Assembly (NCBI RefSeq): GCF_002209485.1
Contig: NZ_NJIX01000003.1
Span: 927,642 to 991,641, forward strand
Source: Achromobacter sp. HZ34
Lineage (GTDB): Bacteria; Pseudomonadota; Gammaproteobacteria; Burkholderiales; Burkholderiaceae_B
DNA: 64,000 bases
Reading direction: 5' to 3'
The notes under the pieces are model-generated. The model worked only from the letters and a program-made list of their open reading frames with translations, was not told the DNA's origin and did not search any database. Below, one piece after another: positions 55,498-64,000 of this stretch; the stretch's first letter is position 1; each line of letters starts with the position of its first letter. Made by a program: the position numbers and the translations under genes.

Positions 55498-56037
55498 TTA
55501 GTTACGGAACGGGAAGCTGAAGGCGGTCAACAGTGCCTTGGCTTCTTCGTCGGTCTTGGCGGAGGTGGTGATGCTGATGTTCAGCCCACGCAGCGCGTCG
55601 ATTTTGTCGTATTCGATTTCGGGGAAAATGATCTGCTCTTTCACCCCGACGTTGTAGTTGCCGCGACCGTCAAACGCACGGCCGGAGATACCACGGAAGT
55701 CACGCACACGAGGCAAGGCAATCGCCACCAGGCGGTCCAGGAATTCGTACATGCGTTGACCGCGCAGCGTCACCATGCAACCAATCGGATAGTTTTCGCG
55801 GATCTTGAAACCGGCGATAGCTTTCTTGGTCTTGGTGATCACGGGCTTTTGGCCGGCGATCTTGGTCAGGTCGCCCACGGCGTGCTCGATGACCTTCTTG
55901 TCGGCCACGGCTTCCGAAACGCCCATGTTCAGCGTGATCTTGGTGATGCGCGGAACTTGCATCGGGCTCTTGTAGCCGAACTTTTCCGTCAGTTCACCGA
56001 CGATCTTGTCGCGATAGATTTCTTGCAAACGGGTCAT
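55498..56037 (-). CDS. rplE: 50S ribosomal protein L5
   Basis: This 179-residue 5S-binding protein contacts the P-site t[38 protein letters not shown] and [18 protein letters not shown] are family signatures. It is 14 bases downstream of rplX in the spc unit. Confidence 0.98.
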   Translation of the reverse strand: MTRLQEIYRDKIVGELTEKFGYKSPMQVPRITKITLNMGVSEAVADKKVIEHAVGDLTKIAGQKPVITKTKKAIAGFKIRENYPIGCMVTLRGQRMYEFLDRLVAIALPRVRDFRGISGRAFDGRGNYNVGVKEQIIFPEIEYDKIDALRGLNISITTSAKTDEEAKALLTAFSFPFRN

Positions 56038-56051
56038 AATCTGGTCGCCCC

Positions 56052-56372
56052 TTACGCCTTGGCGCCGACTTCGGCACCATTGGAACGGAACACACGCACC
56101 TTACGGCCGTCGACTTCCTTGACACCAACGCGGTCGCCCTTGCCAGTGGCAGGATTGAACAGCGCCACGTTCGAAACGTGGATGGGCAGGGTCTTTTCGA
56201 CGATGCCACCGGGGTTGTTGGCCATCGGGTTGGGCTTGGTGTGCTTCTTGACGACGTTCACGCCTTCGACCAGAACGTGGTCGGCGTCGATACGCTCGAG
56301 CACGGTGCCACGGCGCTTTTTGTCGCGGCCGGTCAGGACGATGACTTCGTCGCCTTTACGAATATTGTTCAT
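56052..56372 (-). CDS. rplX: 50S ribosomal protein L24
   Basis: This is a 106-residue assembly initiator of the 50S subunit. The KOW motif is at [20 protein letters not shown], followed by [15 protein letters not shown]. It lies 10 bases after rplN. Confidence 0.98.
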   Translation of the reverse strand: MNNIRKGDEVIVLTGRDKKRRGTVLERIDADHVLVEGVNVVKKHTKPNPMANNPGGIVEKTLPIHVSNVALFNPATGKGDRVGVKEVDGRKVRVFRSNGAEVGAKA

Positions 56373-56382
56373 TGATGGCTCC

Positions 56383-56751
56383 TTACAGCACTTCCGGGGC
56401 CAACGACACGATCTTCATGAACTTCTCGGTACGCAGTTCACGCGTAACGGGTCCGAAGATACGAGTACCGATGGGCTCATGCTTGGCGTTGAGCAGCACG
56501 GCAGCGTTGTTGCCGAAGCGAATCAACGAACCGTCTTTGCGGCGCACGCCCTTGGCGGTGCGAACGACCACGGCGTTGTAGATTTCGCCCTTCTTCACAC
56601 GACCGCGCGGAGCGGCGTCCAGGACGCTGATTTTGATGATGTCACCGATAGCGGCATAACGGCGCTTGGAGCCGCCGAGAACCTTGATGCATCGCACACG
56701 GCGCGCACCAGTATTGTCGGCCACGTCCAGCGTGGTCTGCATTTGGATCAT
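56383..56751 (-). CDS. rplN: 50S ribosomal protein L14
   Basis: This is a 122-residue protein at the subunit interface. [19 protein letters not shown] and [20 protein letters not shown] are diagnostic. AACAGGAAAA precedes the ATG. It is the first gene of the spc transcription unit, following a leader of about 375 nt and its own promoter, because the LpxO-like gene and a terminator separate it from rpsQ. Confidence 0.98.
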   Translation of the reverse strand: MIQMQTTLDVADNTGARRVRCIKVLGGSKRRYAAIGDIIKISVLDAAPRGRVKKGEIYNAVVVRTAKGVRRKDGSLIRFGNNAAVLLNAKHEPIGTRIFGPVTRELRTEKFMKIVSLAPEVL

Positions 56752-57127
56752 GATTTTTCCTGTTCCAACTTAACCGGAAATTCGAAGTCGTGGTCTCGCG
56801 CCCTGGAACGGACCTGGGAGCGCGACCGATAAAGCCGCCCCACCCTGATCAGTCCCAAAACTTCATTACCAGGCGAATTCGCCGTTTCCTGCCAGTTTTG
56901 GTCCCGTAAGGCCCGTCTGACTTGCCCTGGGTTATGTGCCGCTGCTGCTGTCTTGCCGACAACCGCCGCCGCTAACCTCAAGCAACCCCTACGAACCTGG
57001 GTTGATATCCTGCGGAGTTTTCCCCTTTCGCCCGCCTGACTCTGCGTTGGTACCTGTGCACCGATCCAGCTATCGCTCGATCGCCTGCTCTTGTGTACCG
57101 CCTAGCCAGATTGACTATTTGGGAAAG
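56752..57127 (-). other. Long untranslated leader of the spc operon
   Basis: This is the transcribed but apparently noncoding stretch between the promoter at 57134-57162 and rplN. No minus-strand frame in it has ribosomal-protein-like composition or a good start. A short frame covering 56748-56981 is Arg/Ala-rich and lacks a ribosome-binding site. Such length suits a structured leader for autoregulation, but no known ribosomal-protein leader motif was recognised. Confidence 0.5.
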
Positions 57128-57133
57128 CTGACC

Positions 57134-57162
57134 ATTCTATCCGGCCGGCCTGGGGATTGCAA
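57134..57162 (-). promoter_or_regulatory. Strong sigma-70-type promoter of the spc operon
   Basis: On the minus strand TTGCAA (57157-57162) and TAGAAT (57134-57139) are separated by exactly 17 bases, each one mismatch or two from consensus. It begins just 17 bases after... that is, downstream of, the LpxO-like stop at 57173, and faces rplN. Confidence 0.75.
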
Positions 57163-57172
57163 GCCCTTTGTG

Positions 57173-57919
57173 CTATCGGCGACCATAGTAGTCTTTTTCC
57201 CACAAATCATGCTTGGCCTTGCCGCGCTTGATCTCCGGCGTCAGGGGCGCCAGGGCCAGGACCAGCCGATTGATCCAGCGCATCGGCGCCCGGCAGGGCC
57301 GGTCAAAATCGACAAACAGGACCACTCGGACACCGTCGGTGTCGTTATGGACCTGATGCGGATAGAGGTCGTCGAAGACCACGGCCTCCCCTTCCCGCCA
57401 GACGTATCGCTGGGCGTTCACTTCTATCCAACAGTTCTCGCGCGGTTCCGGCACGACCAGGCCCAGGTGCAGGCGCAGCACTCCGTTATACGGGCCGCGG
57501 TGCAGGGGGATCCGCTTACCGGGTTCCAGGATGGAAAAGAAGGCGGTGCGGATGCCGGGAATATGCTTCAGCGCCGCGGCCGTTGCTGGACAGCGGTCCA
57601 TATTGCGCGCAGAGCGCAGGCCATACGCCATGAAGACGAAGGTCTTCCATTGGTCGTCCGCGGTAATGGTGGCCACTTCGGGCGACAGCTCGTGGAAAGC
57701 CGGCAGCTGCTCGCGCTGCCCCAGGACGCCCATCAATTCCGTCCGTATCGCGGCGGCCTGGGCCTCCACTGCGGGGATCCAGGGAAATAGCGCATTGTCG
57801 AAAATCGGGTGGTCGCCCACCAGGGAAGCCTTGGCGATTCCGTTACGCAGCCAGTCGATCAGGCTAAAGAAGATACGCGAGAAAAGGGTAGGAACGGTGG
57901 CAGGCGCGAGCGGCTTCAA
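57173..57919 (-). CDS. Aspartyl/asparaginyl beta-hydroxylase-domain protein (LpxO-like)
   Basis: This 248-residue Fe(II)/2-oxoglutarate dioxygenase belongs to the family that includes LpxO, which 2-hydroxylates lipid A acyl chains. The metal and co-substrate residues are in IPLHRGPYNGVLRLHLGL and FDDLYPHQVHNDTDGVRVVL, and WREGEAVVFDD is conserved. A hydrophobic N-terminal helix (PTLFSRIFFSLIDWL) and a C-terminal one near residue 220 could bring it to the membrane. The only in-frame start is TTG at 57919 with a poor ribosome-binding site. It sits between the S10 terminator and the spc promoter. Substrate (lipid A, peptide or other) is inferred only. Confidence 0.8.
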   Translation of the reverse strand: MKPLAPATVPTLFSRIFFSLIDWLRNGIAKASLVGDHPIFDNALFPWIPAVEAQAAAIRTELMGVLGQREQLPAFHELSPEVATITADDQWKTFVFMAYGLRSARNMDRCPATAAALKHIPGIRTAFFSILEPGKRIPLHRGPYNGVLRLHLGLVVPEPRENCWIEVNAQRYVWREGEAVVFDDLYPHQVHNDTDGVRVVLFVDFDRPCRAPMRWINRLVLALAPLTPEIKRGKAKHDLWEKDYYGRR

Positions 57920-57995
57920 GATTGATTCTGTCCATGCAGGTTGTGCCGGGCTTCAACTTTACCGCCAGGCGCCGCCAACGTCATGCGAGCAGGCA

Positions 57996-58029
57996 GAAAA
58001 AAAGCCAAGGACGTGAGCCCTTGGCTTTT
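57996..58029 (-). terminator. Terminator at the end of the S10 operon
   Basis: AAAAGCCAAGG / CCTTGGCTTTT (58000-58010 with 58019-58029) forms an 11-bp stem with an 8-base loop, followed on the minus strand by more T (57996-58003). It lies 50 bases beyond the rpsQ stop and before the LpxO-like gene. Confidence 0.85.
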
Positions 58030-58078
58030 CAGGTACTGGTCGGGATGACTCCCGGCCGGTACGGGTACTACGCGTGCA

Positions 58079-58360
58079 TCAGATGATGCGAGCGGCCTCG
58101 ACCAGGCGCACCACGCTCCACGCTTTCGAGCGCGAGATGGGACGGCCTTCGGCGATTTCAACCATATCGCCTTCGTTGATCTGGTTCGTCTCGTCATGCG
58201 CTTTGTACTTCGCGGAGCGCACGATGATCTTGCCGTAGATGGGGTGCTTCACGCGGCGTTCGACGAGAACAACCACGGTCTTGTCCATCTTGTTGCTGAC
58301 GACCTTGCCGACCAGCGTACGCTGGCGCTTGGCGGGTTGGGTGTTTTGCGTTTCGCTCAT
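58079..58360 (-). CDS. rpsQ: 30S ribosomal protein S17
   Basis: This is a 93-residue early-assembly OB-fold protein. [20 protein letters not shown] and the [19 protein letters not shown] loop are diagnostic. It is the last gene of the S10 unit, 3 bases after rpmC, and ends before a strong terminator. Confidence 0.98.
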   Translation of the reverse strand: MSETQNTQPAKRQRTLVGKVVSNKMDKTVVVLVERRVKHPIYGKIIVRSAKYKAHDETNQINEGDMVEIAEGRPISRSKAWSVVRLVEAARII

Positions 58361-58362
58361 GA

Positions 58363-58554
58363 TTAGCTTCCTGCCTTCTCGGTCTGCAAGGTGCGGACGC
58401 GAGCGATGTCACGGCGCACTTTACGCAGCTGGCTGGTGTTGGCGAGCTGCTGAGTAGCTCTCTGCATACGCAGACCGAATTGGGCACGGAGCAAGCTCTC
58501 AAGCTCTTGCTGCAGCTCGGCGAGGTTCTTGGTACGGAGTTCTTTGGCTTTCAT
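58363..58554 (-). CDS. rpmC: 50S ribosomal protein L29
   Basis: This is a 63-residue two-helix protein at the polypeptide exit. [20 protein letters not shown] and [16 protein letters not shown] fit the family. The ATG at 58554 was chosen. A GTG-type extension to 58575 would add seven residues overlapping rplP's downstream spacer. rplP ends 11 bases upstream. Confidence 0.97.
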   Translation of the reverse strand: MKAKELRTKNLAELQQELESLLRAQFGLRMQRATQQLANTSQLRKVRRDIARVRTLQTEKAGS

Positions 58555-58564
58555 GTCGGACTCC

Positions 58565-58981
58565 TTAGGTGCCAATGTGACGAGCTACGAAGGTCGTCGC
58601 GATCGGCAGCTTGGCGGCGGCCAGGCGGAAAGCTTCGCGAGCCAATTCTTCGCTCACCCCTTCCATTTCGTACAGCACCTTGCCGGGTTGGATTTCAGCG
58701 ACCCAGTATTCCGGGTTGCCCTTACCGTTACCCATACGGACTTCGGCGGGCTTTTGCGAGATCGGCTTGTCCGGGAAAATGCGGATCCAGATCCGGCCGC
58801 CACGCTTGATGTGACGGTTGATGGCGCGACGAGCAGCCTCGATCTGGCGAGCGGTCAGACGGCCACGGCCGGTGGCCTTCAGGCCGTATTCGCCGAACGA
58901 CACGTTGGTGCCGCGCGTGGCCAGGCCCGTGTTGCGGCCTTTCTGCTCTTTGCGATATTTTCTGCGTGCGGGTTGCAGCAT
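58565..58981 (-). CDS. rplP: 50S ribosomal protein L16
   Basis: This is a 138-residue protein near the A-site t[23 protein letters not shown] and [20 protein letters not shown] are diagnostic. It lies 2 bases after rpsC, so translation is likely coupled. The Arg that RoxA-type enzymes hydroxylate in E. coli L16 is within a conserved [21 protein letters not shown] region. Confidence 0.98.
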   Translation of the reverse strand: MLQPARRKYRKEQKGRNTGLATRGTNVSFGEYGLKATGRGRLTARQIEAARRAINRHIKRGGRIWIRIFPDKPISQKPAEVRMGNGKGNPEYWVAEIQPGKVLYEMEGVSEELAREAFRLAAAKLPIATTFVARHIGT

Positions 58982-58983
58982 GT

Positions 58984-59784
58984 TTATTCTCCTTCAGGCG
59001 CCGGCGCGGCGTCCGCCTTACGCGGACCGCGGCCACGGCCACCACCGCCGGGACGGCCACCAGGACGATCGCCACCAGGACGGTCGCCACGGGGGGCACG
59101 GCGCGGACGGCGCTCTTCTTCGCGAGGCGCGGCGGTCTCAGGCGGCAATTCGCCATTGGCCAGCATGTCGCCCTTGTAGACCCAGACCTTGATGCCGATC
59201 ACACCGTAGGTGGTGTGGGCTTCGGAGGTACCGTAGTCGATGTTCGCCTTCAGCGTGTGAAGCGGCACACGACCTTCGCGGTACCACTCGGTACGTGCGA
59301 TTTCGATGCCGTTCAGGCGGCCAGCGCTCATGATCTTGATGCCTTGGGCACCCAGACGCATGGCGTTTTGCATGGCACGCTTCATGGCGCGGCGGAACAT
59401 GATGCGCTTTTCGAGCTGTTGCGAGATCGAGTCGGCGATCAGCTGGGCGTCGGTTTCCGGCTTGCGGATTTCCTCGATGTTGACGTGCACGGGCACGCCC
59501 ATCAGACGCTGCAGATCAGCCTTCAGGCTTTCGATGTCTTCGCCGCGCTTGCCGATCACCACGCCCGGACGAGCCGAGTAGACGGTGATGCGGGCATTCT
59601 TGGCAGGACGCTCGATAACCACGCGGCCAACGGACGCGCTCTTGAGCTTCTTCTTCAGGTACTCGCGCACGCGGATGTCTTCGGCCAGCATGGCACCGAA
59701 AGACTTGTCGTCAGCGTACCAACGCGAGGACCAATTACGGGTGACCGCGAGACGGAACCCAGTGGGGTGAATTTTCTGACCCAT
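58984..59784 (-). CDS. rpsC: 30S ribosomal protein S3
   Basis: This is a 266-residue mRNA-entry-channel protein. The KH domain reads [20 protein letters not shown]. The C-terminal 40 residues form an Arg/Gly-rich tail ([20 protein letters not shown], then [10 protein letters not shown]), longer than in E. coli S3 (233 residues) and like other Burkholderiales. It lies 9 bases after rplV. Confidence 0.98.
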   Translation of the reverse strand: MGQKIHPTGFRLAVTRNWSSRWYADDKSFGAMLAEDIRVREYLKKKLKSASVGRVVIERPAKNARITVYSARPGVVIGKRGEDIESLKADLQRLMGVPVHVNIEEIRKPETDAQLIADSISQQLEKRIMFRRAMKRAMQNAMRLGAQGIKIMSAGRLNGIEIARTEWYREGRVPLHTLKANIDYGTSEAHTTYGVIGIKVWVYKGDMLANGELPPETAAPREEERRPRRAPRGDRPGGDRPGGRPGGGGRGRGPRKADAAPAPEGE

Positions 59785-59793
59785 CGTGACTCC

Positions 59794-60123
59794 TTAGGCT
59801 CCGACCTTGACCGTGATGTGGCAGGTCTGCTTCTCAATGCGGTTGCCACGGCCCTTCGCACGAGCGGAGAAACGCTTCATCGATTCGGCTTTGTCCACGA
59901 AAATCGTCGTGACCTTCAGCTCGTCGATGTCAGCGCCGTCGTTGTGCTCGGCGTTGGCGATCGCGGATTCGACAGCCTTTTTCAGGATGCCAGCGGCTTT
60001 TTTCGGCGAGAAGTTGAGGATCTCAAGGGCACGAGCGACCGACTTGCCGCGGATCAGGTCCGCAACCAGACGGGTCTTCTGGGCCGAGATGTGAACTCCA
60101 CGGATAATGGCAGTAGTTTCCAT
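59794..60123 (-). CDS. rplV: 50S ribosomal protein L22
   Basis: This is a 109-residue protein whose long loop lines the nascent-chain tunnel. [19 protein letters not shown] and the loop around [20 protein letters not shown] are typical. There is no sign of a macrolide-resistance insertion or deletion in the loop. rpsS is 3 bases upstream. Confidence 0.98.
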   Translation of the reverse strand: METTAIIRGVHISAQKTRLVADLIRGKSVARALEILNFSPKKAAGILKKAVESAIANAEHNDGADIDELKVTTIFVDKAESMKRFSARAKGRGNRIEKQTCHITVKVGA

Positions 60124-60126
60124 CGC

Positions 60127-60402
60127 TTACCTCTTGGCCTTCTTGTCCGCGGCGTGACCCTTGAACGTACGGGTCAGCGCGAATTCGCCGAGTTTGTGGC
60201 CGACCATGTTCTCGTTGATATAAACGGGAACGTGTTGCTTGCCGTTGTGCACAGCGATCGTCAGACCGATGAACTCGGGCAGGATCGTGGAGCGACGCGA
60301 CCAGGTCTTGATCGGCTTCTTGTCTTTGCCCGCGACGGCCTTCTCTACCTTGGTAATAAGGTAGGCGTCGACAAACGGGCCTTTCTTGATCGAACGTGAC
60401 AT
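60127..60402 (-). CDS. rpsS: 30S ribosomal protein S19
   Basis: This is a 91-residue head protein. [20 protein letters not shown] and [20 protein letters not shown], followed by [10 protein letters not shown], leave no doubt. It lies between rplB (12 bases) and rplV (3 bases) in the S10 unit. Confidence 0.98.
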   Translation of the reverse strand: MSRSIKKGPFVDAYLITKVEKAVAGKDKKPIKTWSRRSTILPEFIGLTIAVHNGKQHVPVYINENMVGHKLGEFALTRTFKGHAADKKAKR

Positions 60403-60414
60403 AGTGTTCGCCTC

Positions 60415-61242
60415 TTACTTGCGCTTGCGCCGTTGGACGATCATATTGTTCGTCCGCTTGTTGCTACGGGTCTTGTAACCCTTAGCCGGGGTGCCCCACG
60501 GGCTGACCGGTTCGCGAGCTTCGCCGGTGCGGCCTTCACCACCACCGTGCGGGTGATCGACCGGGTTCATGGCCACGCCACGAACCGTCGGGCGGACACC
60601 GCGCCAACGCATTGCACCGGCCTTGCCGATCTGGCGCAGGCTGTGTTCTTCATTACCGACTTCACCGATCGTGGCACGGCATTCGATGTGAATGCGGCGC
60701 ACTTCGCCCGAACGCAGGCGAACCTGCGCGTAGACGCCTTCGCGCGCCATCAGCACGGCGGAAGCGCCGGCCGAACGGGCGATTTGCGCACCCTTGCCGG
60801 GCAGCATTTCGACGCAGTGAATCGTCGTACCCACCGGGATGCTGCGGATACGCAGCGTGTTGCCGGCGCGGATGGGGGCTTCGTCGCCCGACACCAGCGA
60901 GGCACCAACTTCCAGGCCACGGGGCGCGATGATGTAGCGGCGCTCGCCATCGGCGTAGCACAGCAGCGCCAGGTGCGCCGTACGGTTGGGGTCATATTCC
61001 AGGCGCTCGACCTTGGCGGGAATCCCGTCCTTGTCACGCTTGAAATCGACGATACGGTAATGTTGCTTGTGACCACCACCACGATGACGGATGGTGATGT
61101 GACCGTTGTTGTTACGGCCAGAGCCACGCTTCTTCTTTTCGAGCAGCGAGGCGTGGGGCGCGCCCTTGTGCAGGTTCGGGCTTACCACCTTCACCATGCC
61201 ACGGCGGCCGGCCGAGGTCGGTTTGACTTTAACGAGGGCCAT
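60415..61242 (-). CDS. rplB: 50S ribosomal protein L2
   Basis: This is a 275-residue protein needed for subunit association and peptidyl-transferase function. [20 protein letters not shown] and the C-terminal [20 protein letters not shown], with its conserved His residues, are diagnostic. Its ATG immediately follows the rplW stop, without any gap. Confidence 0.98.
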   Translation of the reverse strand: MALVKVKPTSAGRRGMVKVVSPNLHKGAPHASLLEKKKRGSGRNNNGHITIRHRGGGHKQHYRIVDFKRDKDGIPAKVERLEYDPNRTAHLALLCYADGERRYIIAPRGLEVGASLVSGDEAPIRAGNTLRIRSIPVGTTIHCVEMLPGKGAQIARSAGASAVLMAREGVYAQVRLRSGEVRRIHIECRATIGEVGNEEHSLRQIGKAGAMRWRGVRPTVRGVAMNPVDHPHGGGEGRTGEAREPVSPWGTPAKGYKTRSNKRTNNMIVQRRKRK

Positions 61243-61539
61243 TTACTTCACCTCCGCAAAGTCGATTTCCTGGCCTTCCTTGAGCGAAACGTAGGCCTTG
61301 CGCTCACTGCGGCGGCTACCCACGAAACGTCCAAAGCGCTTGACTTTGCCCTTGCGATTGAGGACCTGCACGGACTCGACCTGCACCTTGAAGAGCAGTT
61401 CGACGGCAGCCTTGATTTCCGGCTTCGTGGCGGTATCGACCACGCGGAAAGCGACTTGTTGGTTCTTTTCGGCGATGAACGTGGCCTTTTCGGTCACGAT
61501 CGGGGCCAGCAGAACCTGCATCAAACGTTCGGTGTTCAT
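61243..61539 (-). CDS. rplW: 50S ribosomal protein L23
   Basis: This is a 98-residue exit-site protein that docks trigger factor and [23 protein letters not shown] and [18 protein letters not shown] are typical. Its start overlaps the rplD stop by four bases (ATGA). Confidence 0.98.
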   Translation of the reverse strand: MNTERLMQVLLAPIVTEKATFIAEKNQQVAFRVVDTATKPEIKAAVELLFKVQVESVQVLNRKGKVKRFGRFVGSRRSERKAYVSLKEGQEIDFAEVK

Positions 61540-62153
61540 CCGAGCATCTCCTCGAGTTGGGCGATGGCGGGCTTCGTGATCAACACTTGCTTGTAGTGGA
61601 TCAACGAGAGCGGATCGGCATAGCGCGGTTCGACCACGGCAACGTGCGGCAGGTTGCGGGTGGCGAGATAGACGTTTTCGTCGAAGTCGTCGGTGATGAT
61701 CAGCACGGATTCCAGACCCAGGCCCTTCAGCTTGTCAGCTGCCAGCTTGGTCTTGGGCGATTCCAGCTTGAATGCGTCAACCACGGTGATGCGGCCTTCA
61801 CGGGCCAATTGCGACAGGATCGAACGGATCCCGGCACGGTACATCTTCTTGTTGACCTTCTGGCTGAAGTTCTCGTCCGGCGAGTTCGGGAACGTGCGAC
61901 CACCCCCACGCCACAGCGGCGACGAGGTCATACCGGCGCGAGCGCGGCCGGTACCCTTCTGGCGCCAGGGCTTCTTGGTGGAGTGCTTGACTTCAGTGCG
62001 ATCCTTCTGGGCACGGTTGCCGCTGCGCGCGTTGGCCTGGAAGGCCACCACGATCTGCTGCACCAGCGCTTCGTTGAATTCACGGCCGAAGACGGTGTCG
62101 GCAACGCTGACGGTGCCAGCTTCGCCTTGATCGTTCAGGAGCTTGAGATCCAT
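61536..62153 (-). CDS. rplD: 50S ribosomal protein L4
   Basis: This 205-residue tunnel protein represses the S10 operon in E. coli by binding its own leader. The tunnel loop [17 protein letters not shown] is intact and [20 protein letters not shown] ends the globular domain. A structured leader does precede rplC here, which would suit L4 control. Confidence 0.98.
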   Translation of the reverse strand: MDLKLLNDQGEAGTVSVADTVFGREFNEALVQQIVVAFQANARSGNRAQKDRTEVKHSTKKPWRQKGTGRARAGMTSSPLWRGGGRTFPNSPDENFSQKVNKKMYRAGIRSILSQLAREGRITVVDAFKLESPKTKLAADKLKGLGLESVLIITDDFDENVYLATRNLPHVAVVEPRYADPLSLIHYKQVLITKPAIAQLEEMLG

Positions 62154-62157
62154 TTAC

Positions 62158-62847
62158 TTATGCTCCTTTCTTGACCGGGGCTTTGACGGCCGGACGCACG
62201 ACGACGTTCGCTTCTTTGTGGCCGGGCACAGCACCCTTGACGAACAGCAGGCCGCGCTCGGCGTCCACGCGGATCACGTCCAGGTTCTGGGCAGTGCGCT
62301 GCACGTCACCGAGGTGACCCGACATGCGCTTACCGGGGAAGATGCGGCCGGGATCTTGCGCTTGACCGATCGAGCCGGGAACGCGGTGCGAACGGGAGTT
62401 ACCGTGCGACGCGCGTTGCGAACCGAAGTGGTGGCGCTTGATGGTGCCTGCAAAGCCTTTACCGATGGTGGTGCCCGTCACGTCGACCGTTTGGCCAACT
62501 TCGAACACGCTTTCAACGGTGACCACGCTGCCGGCGGTGAATTCGGCGGCTTTGGCGGGGTCGAGGCGGAATTCCTTGAGGATGCTACCGGCTTCGACGC
62601 CAGCCTTGGCGTAGTGGCCGGTTTGCGGCTCAGCAACGCGCGACTTGCGGCGCTCGCCGTAAGCCAGCTGGACAGCGGCATAGCCGTCGCTTTCCAGGGA
62701 CTTGACCTGGGTCACTCGGTTGTTCGACAGATCCAGCACGGTCACCGGAATGGACTCGCCATCCTCGGTGAAAATACGGGTCATGCCAACCTTGCGACCC
62801 ACCAGCCCGAGCCGATGGGCGGCAGGCGTGGGTGTCGGATTCGACAT
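62158..62847 (-). CDS. rplC: 50S ribosomal protein L3
   Basis: This is a 229-residue assembly initiator of the 50S subunit. [20 protein letters not shown] and [20 protein letters not shown], which includes the methylated-Gln segment, are diagnostic. The ATG at 62847 has GGAG 6 bases upstream. The ATG at 62859 would place that GGAG inside the gene. It is the first gene after the S10-unit promoter. Confidence 0.97.
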   Translation of the reverse strand: MSNPTPTPAAHRLGLVGRKVGMTRIFTEDGESIPVTVLDLSNNRVTQVKSLESDGYAAVQLAYGERRKSRVAEPQTGHYAKAGVEAGSILKEFRLDPAKAAEFTAGSVVTVESVFEVGQTVDVTGTTIGKGFAGTIKRHHFGSQRASHGNSRSHRVPGSIGQAQDPGRIFPGKRMSGHLGDVQRTAQNLDVIRVDAERGLLFVKGAVPGHKEANVVVRPAVKAPVKKGA

Positions 62848-62987
62848 CGTTTTCTCCATTCCCGACTACGATTGGTCGGGGCTAATCAGGCGAAGAGACA
62901 CTTCGCCCTACGTGTGTGTCATTTCTGCCGCGGCTACTGCGAGACGTTCCCAATGAGGACAGGCACGGCTCTGCCAAAAACGGCAAG
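62848..62987 (-). other. Structured leader of the rplC operon
   Basis: About 140 nt separate the promoter from rplC. Two hairpins are visible: CCCGAC / GTCGGG (62861-62866 with 62875-62880) and GGCGAAG / CTTCGCC (62889-62895 with 62901-62907). Their place matches the L4-regulated leader of the E. coli S10 operon, but sequence identity to that leader was not seen. Confidence 0.5.
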
Positions 62988-62993
62988 TCTCAG

Positions 62994-63023
62994 ACTATAG
63001 CACGGTGATTTACTGAATGGCAA
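62994..63023 (-). promoter_or_regulatory. Promoter of the rplC (S10) operon
   Basis: On the minus strand TTGCCA (63018-63023) and TATAGT (62994-62999) are separated by 18 bases. They lie downstream of the rpsJ terminator and about 147 bases before rplC. Confidence 0.75.
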
Positions 63024-63081
63024 GCGCCCGCCAGCTTGGGAGGCAGGCAGGGCGCGCTAGCAGCTTTTTCGCCACAGACGG

Positions 63082-63112
63082 CGCCACCATGCTTGTCCGG
63101 ACGCCACCATGC
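63082..63112. repeat. Direct repeat between rpsJ and rplC
   Basis: CGCCACCATGC occurs at 63082-63092 and 63102-63112, a 20-base period close to two helical turns. It lies between the rpsJ terminator and the rplC promoter and could be a protein-binding site. Confidence 0.6.
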
Positions 63113-63145
63113 AAAAGGCCGCGTCCCCGGAGGTTACGCGGCCTT
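63113..63145 (-). terminator. Intrinsic terminator after rpsJ
   Basis: AAGGCCGCGT (63115-63124) pairs with ACGCGGCCTT (63136-63145), loop 11 bases. On the minus strand a short T run follows. It starts 44 bases after the rpsJ stop and separates tuf-rpsJ from rplC. Confidence 0.75.
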
Positions 63146-63188
63146 CGCCATGACTCGCCCTCCTTCGCAGGGCGCGTCACATTACTTC

Positions 63189-63500
63189 TTACTGCAGGGC
63201 GATTTCGACATCGACACCGGCCGGCAGATCCAGACGCATCAGGGCGTCCACGGTCTTGTCGGTGGGATCGACGATGTCCATCAGACGCTGGTGCGTGCGG
63301 ATCTCGAACTGGTCACGCGACGTCTTGTTCACGTGCGGCGAACGCAGCACGTCGTAACGACGAATACGCGTGGGCAGCGGAACCGGACCACGGACGACCG
63401 CGCCGGTACGCTTGGCGGTGTCGACGATTTCAGCGGCCGACTGATCGATCAACTTGTAATCGAACGCCTTCAAGCGGATGCGGATCTTTTGGTTTTTCAT
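63189..63500 (-). CDS. rpsJ: 30S ribosomal protein S10 (NusE)
   Basis: This 103-residue protein works in the 30S head and, as NusE, in transcription antitermination. [20 protein letters not shown], the [20 protein letters not shown] loop, and the C-terminal [11 protein letters not shown] are diagnostic. It follows tuf by 68 bases, and a terminator follows it, so it appears to be the end of the str/tuf transcript rather than the head of the S10 operon. Confidence 0.98.
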   Translation of the reverse strand: MKNQKIRIRLKAFDYKLIDQSAAEIVDTAKRTGAVVRGPVPLPTRIRRYDVLRSPHVNKTSRDQFEIRTHQRLMDIVDPTDKTVDALMRLDLPAGVDVEIALQ

Positions 63501-63568
63501 GGTGTTTCCTACTAAAGAACGATGTAAGCGGTGATCCGTGGATCCGGATCACCGCACCCGGCAGGGAA

Positions 63569-64000
63569 TTACTTCAGGATCTTGGCAACGACGCCGGCGC
63601 CGACGGTACGACCGCCTTCACGGATGGCGAAACGCAGGCCTTCTTCCATGGCGATCGGAGCCAGCAGGCGCACGGTCATCGACACGTTGTCGCCCGGCAG
63701 GACCATTTCCTTGTCGGCCGGCAGTTCGATCGTGCCCGTCACGTCCGTGGTACGGAAGTAGAACTGGGGACGATAGCCGTTGAAGAACGGGGTGTGGCGG
63801 CCGCCTTCTTCCTTCGACAGGATGTACACCTCGGAGGTGAAGTCCGTGTGCGGGTTGATCGAAGCGGGCTTGGCCAGCACTTGGCCGCGCTCGACGTCTT
63901 CACGCTTGGTGCCGCGCAGCAGGATGCCGACGTTGTCGCCAGCCTGGCCTTGGTCCAGCAGCTTGCGGAACATTTCCACGCCGGTGCAGGTCGTCTTCAC
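63569..64000 (-). CDS. tuf: Elongation factor Tu, C-terminal part (cut by window)
   Basis: This is the last 143 residues of EF-Tu, covering part of domain II and domain III. It runs from [20 protein letters not shown] through [20 protein letters not shown] and [20 protein letters not shown] to [11 protein letters not shown]. The GTPase domain lies beyond position 64000. It lies upstream of rpsJ on the same strand, as in the str operon. Confidence 0.97.
   Translation of the reverse strand: MKTTCTGVEMFRKLLDQGQAGDNVGILLRGTKREDVERGQVLAKPASINPHTDFTSEVYILSKEEGGRHTPFFNGYRPQFYFRTTDVTGTIELPADKEMVLPGDNVSMTVRLLAPIAMEEGLRFAIREGGRTVGAGVVAKILK

Overview
The window looks like chromosome from a high-GC betaproteobacterium of the family Alcaligenaceae, most likely Bordetella or a close relative such as Achromobacter. 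This is inferred from gene content and order, not from a database search. The grounds are ResB/CcsB (system II) cytochrome c maturation, an orphan Bug-type TctC binding protein, the ssb / MFS / uvrA and lptM-lysA / cyaY / mrcA / aroK-aroB-dgt neighbourhoods, and a full str-S10-spc-alpha ribosomal block.

Layout. 1-11.1 kb: 3' part of murI, a DUF218 envelope protein, a secreted hypothetical protein, an MFS exporter, a DUF427 protein, a periplasmic binding protein overlapping an alpha/beta hydrolase, a berberine-bridge-type FAD oxidase, a large B12-binding-type radical SAM protein and an AlkA-like glycosylase. 11.2-14.8 kb is the accessory-looking part: two unknown lipoproteins, then a radical SAM gene broken by one missing base and a LysE-type exporter translationally coupled to it. 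14.8-21 kb: an FMN alpha-hydroxy-acid dehydrogenase, ssb, an MFS protein and uvrA. 21-25.7 kb: a catabolic cluster on the minus strand (IclR regulator, acyl-CoA synthetase, TctC, enoyl-CoA hydratase) with three copies of a 15-bp AT-rich motif between regulator and synthetase. 25.8-29 kb: a haem-oxygenase-fold metalloenzyme and a DHA2 exporter.

29-47.6 kb is housekeeping: dgt, aroB and aroK (overlapping genes), mrcA, cyaY, lptM-lysA, cytochrome c4-resB-ccsB, engB-hemB, an SsuD-like monooxygenase, a divergent ProC-like protein, dsbD and cutA.

47.7-64 kb, all on the minus strand, is the ribosomal superoperon. Transcription runs tuf-rpsJ, then rplC to rpsQ, then rplN to secY-infA-rpmJ, then rpsM-rpsK-rpsD-rpoA-rplQ. 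Control signals can be read directly. There is a terminator after rpsJ and a strong promoter before rplC, so rpsJ appears to belong to the tuf unit. There is a terminator after rpsQ, then an LpxO-like hydroxylase gene, then a strong promoter with a roughly 375-nt leader before rplN, and a final terminator after rplQ.

No tRNA, rRNA, CRISPR array, insertion sequence or prophage was recognised. The least explained parts are the radical SAM / LysE pair, the putative IclR-type operators, and the hydroxylase gene between the S10 and spc units.
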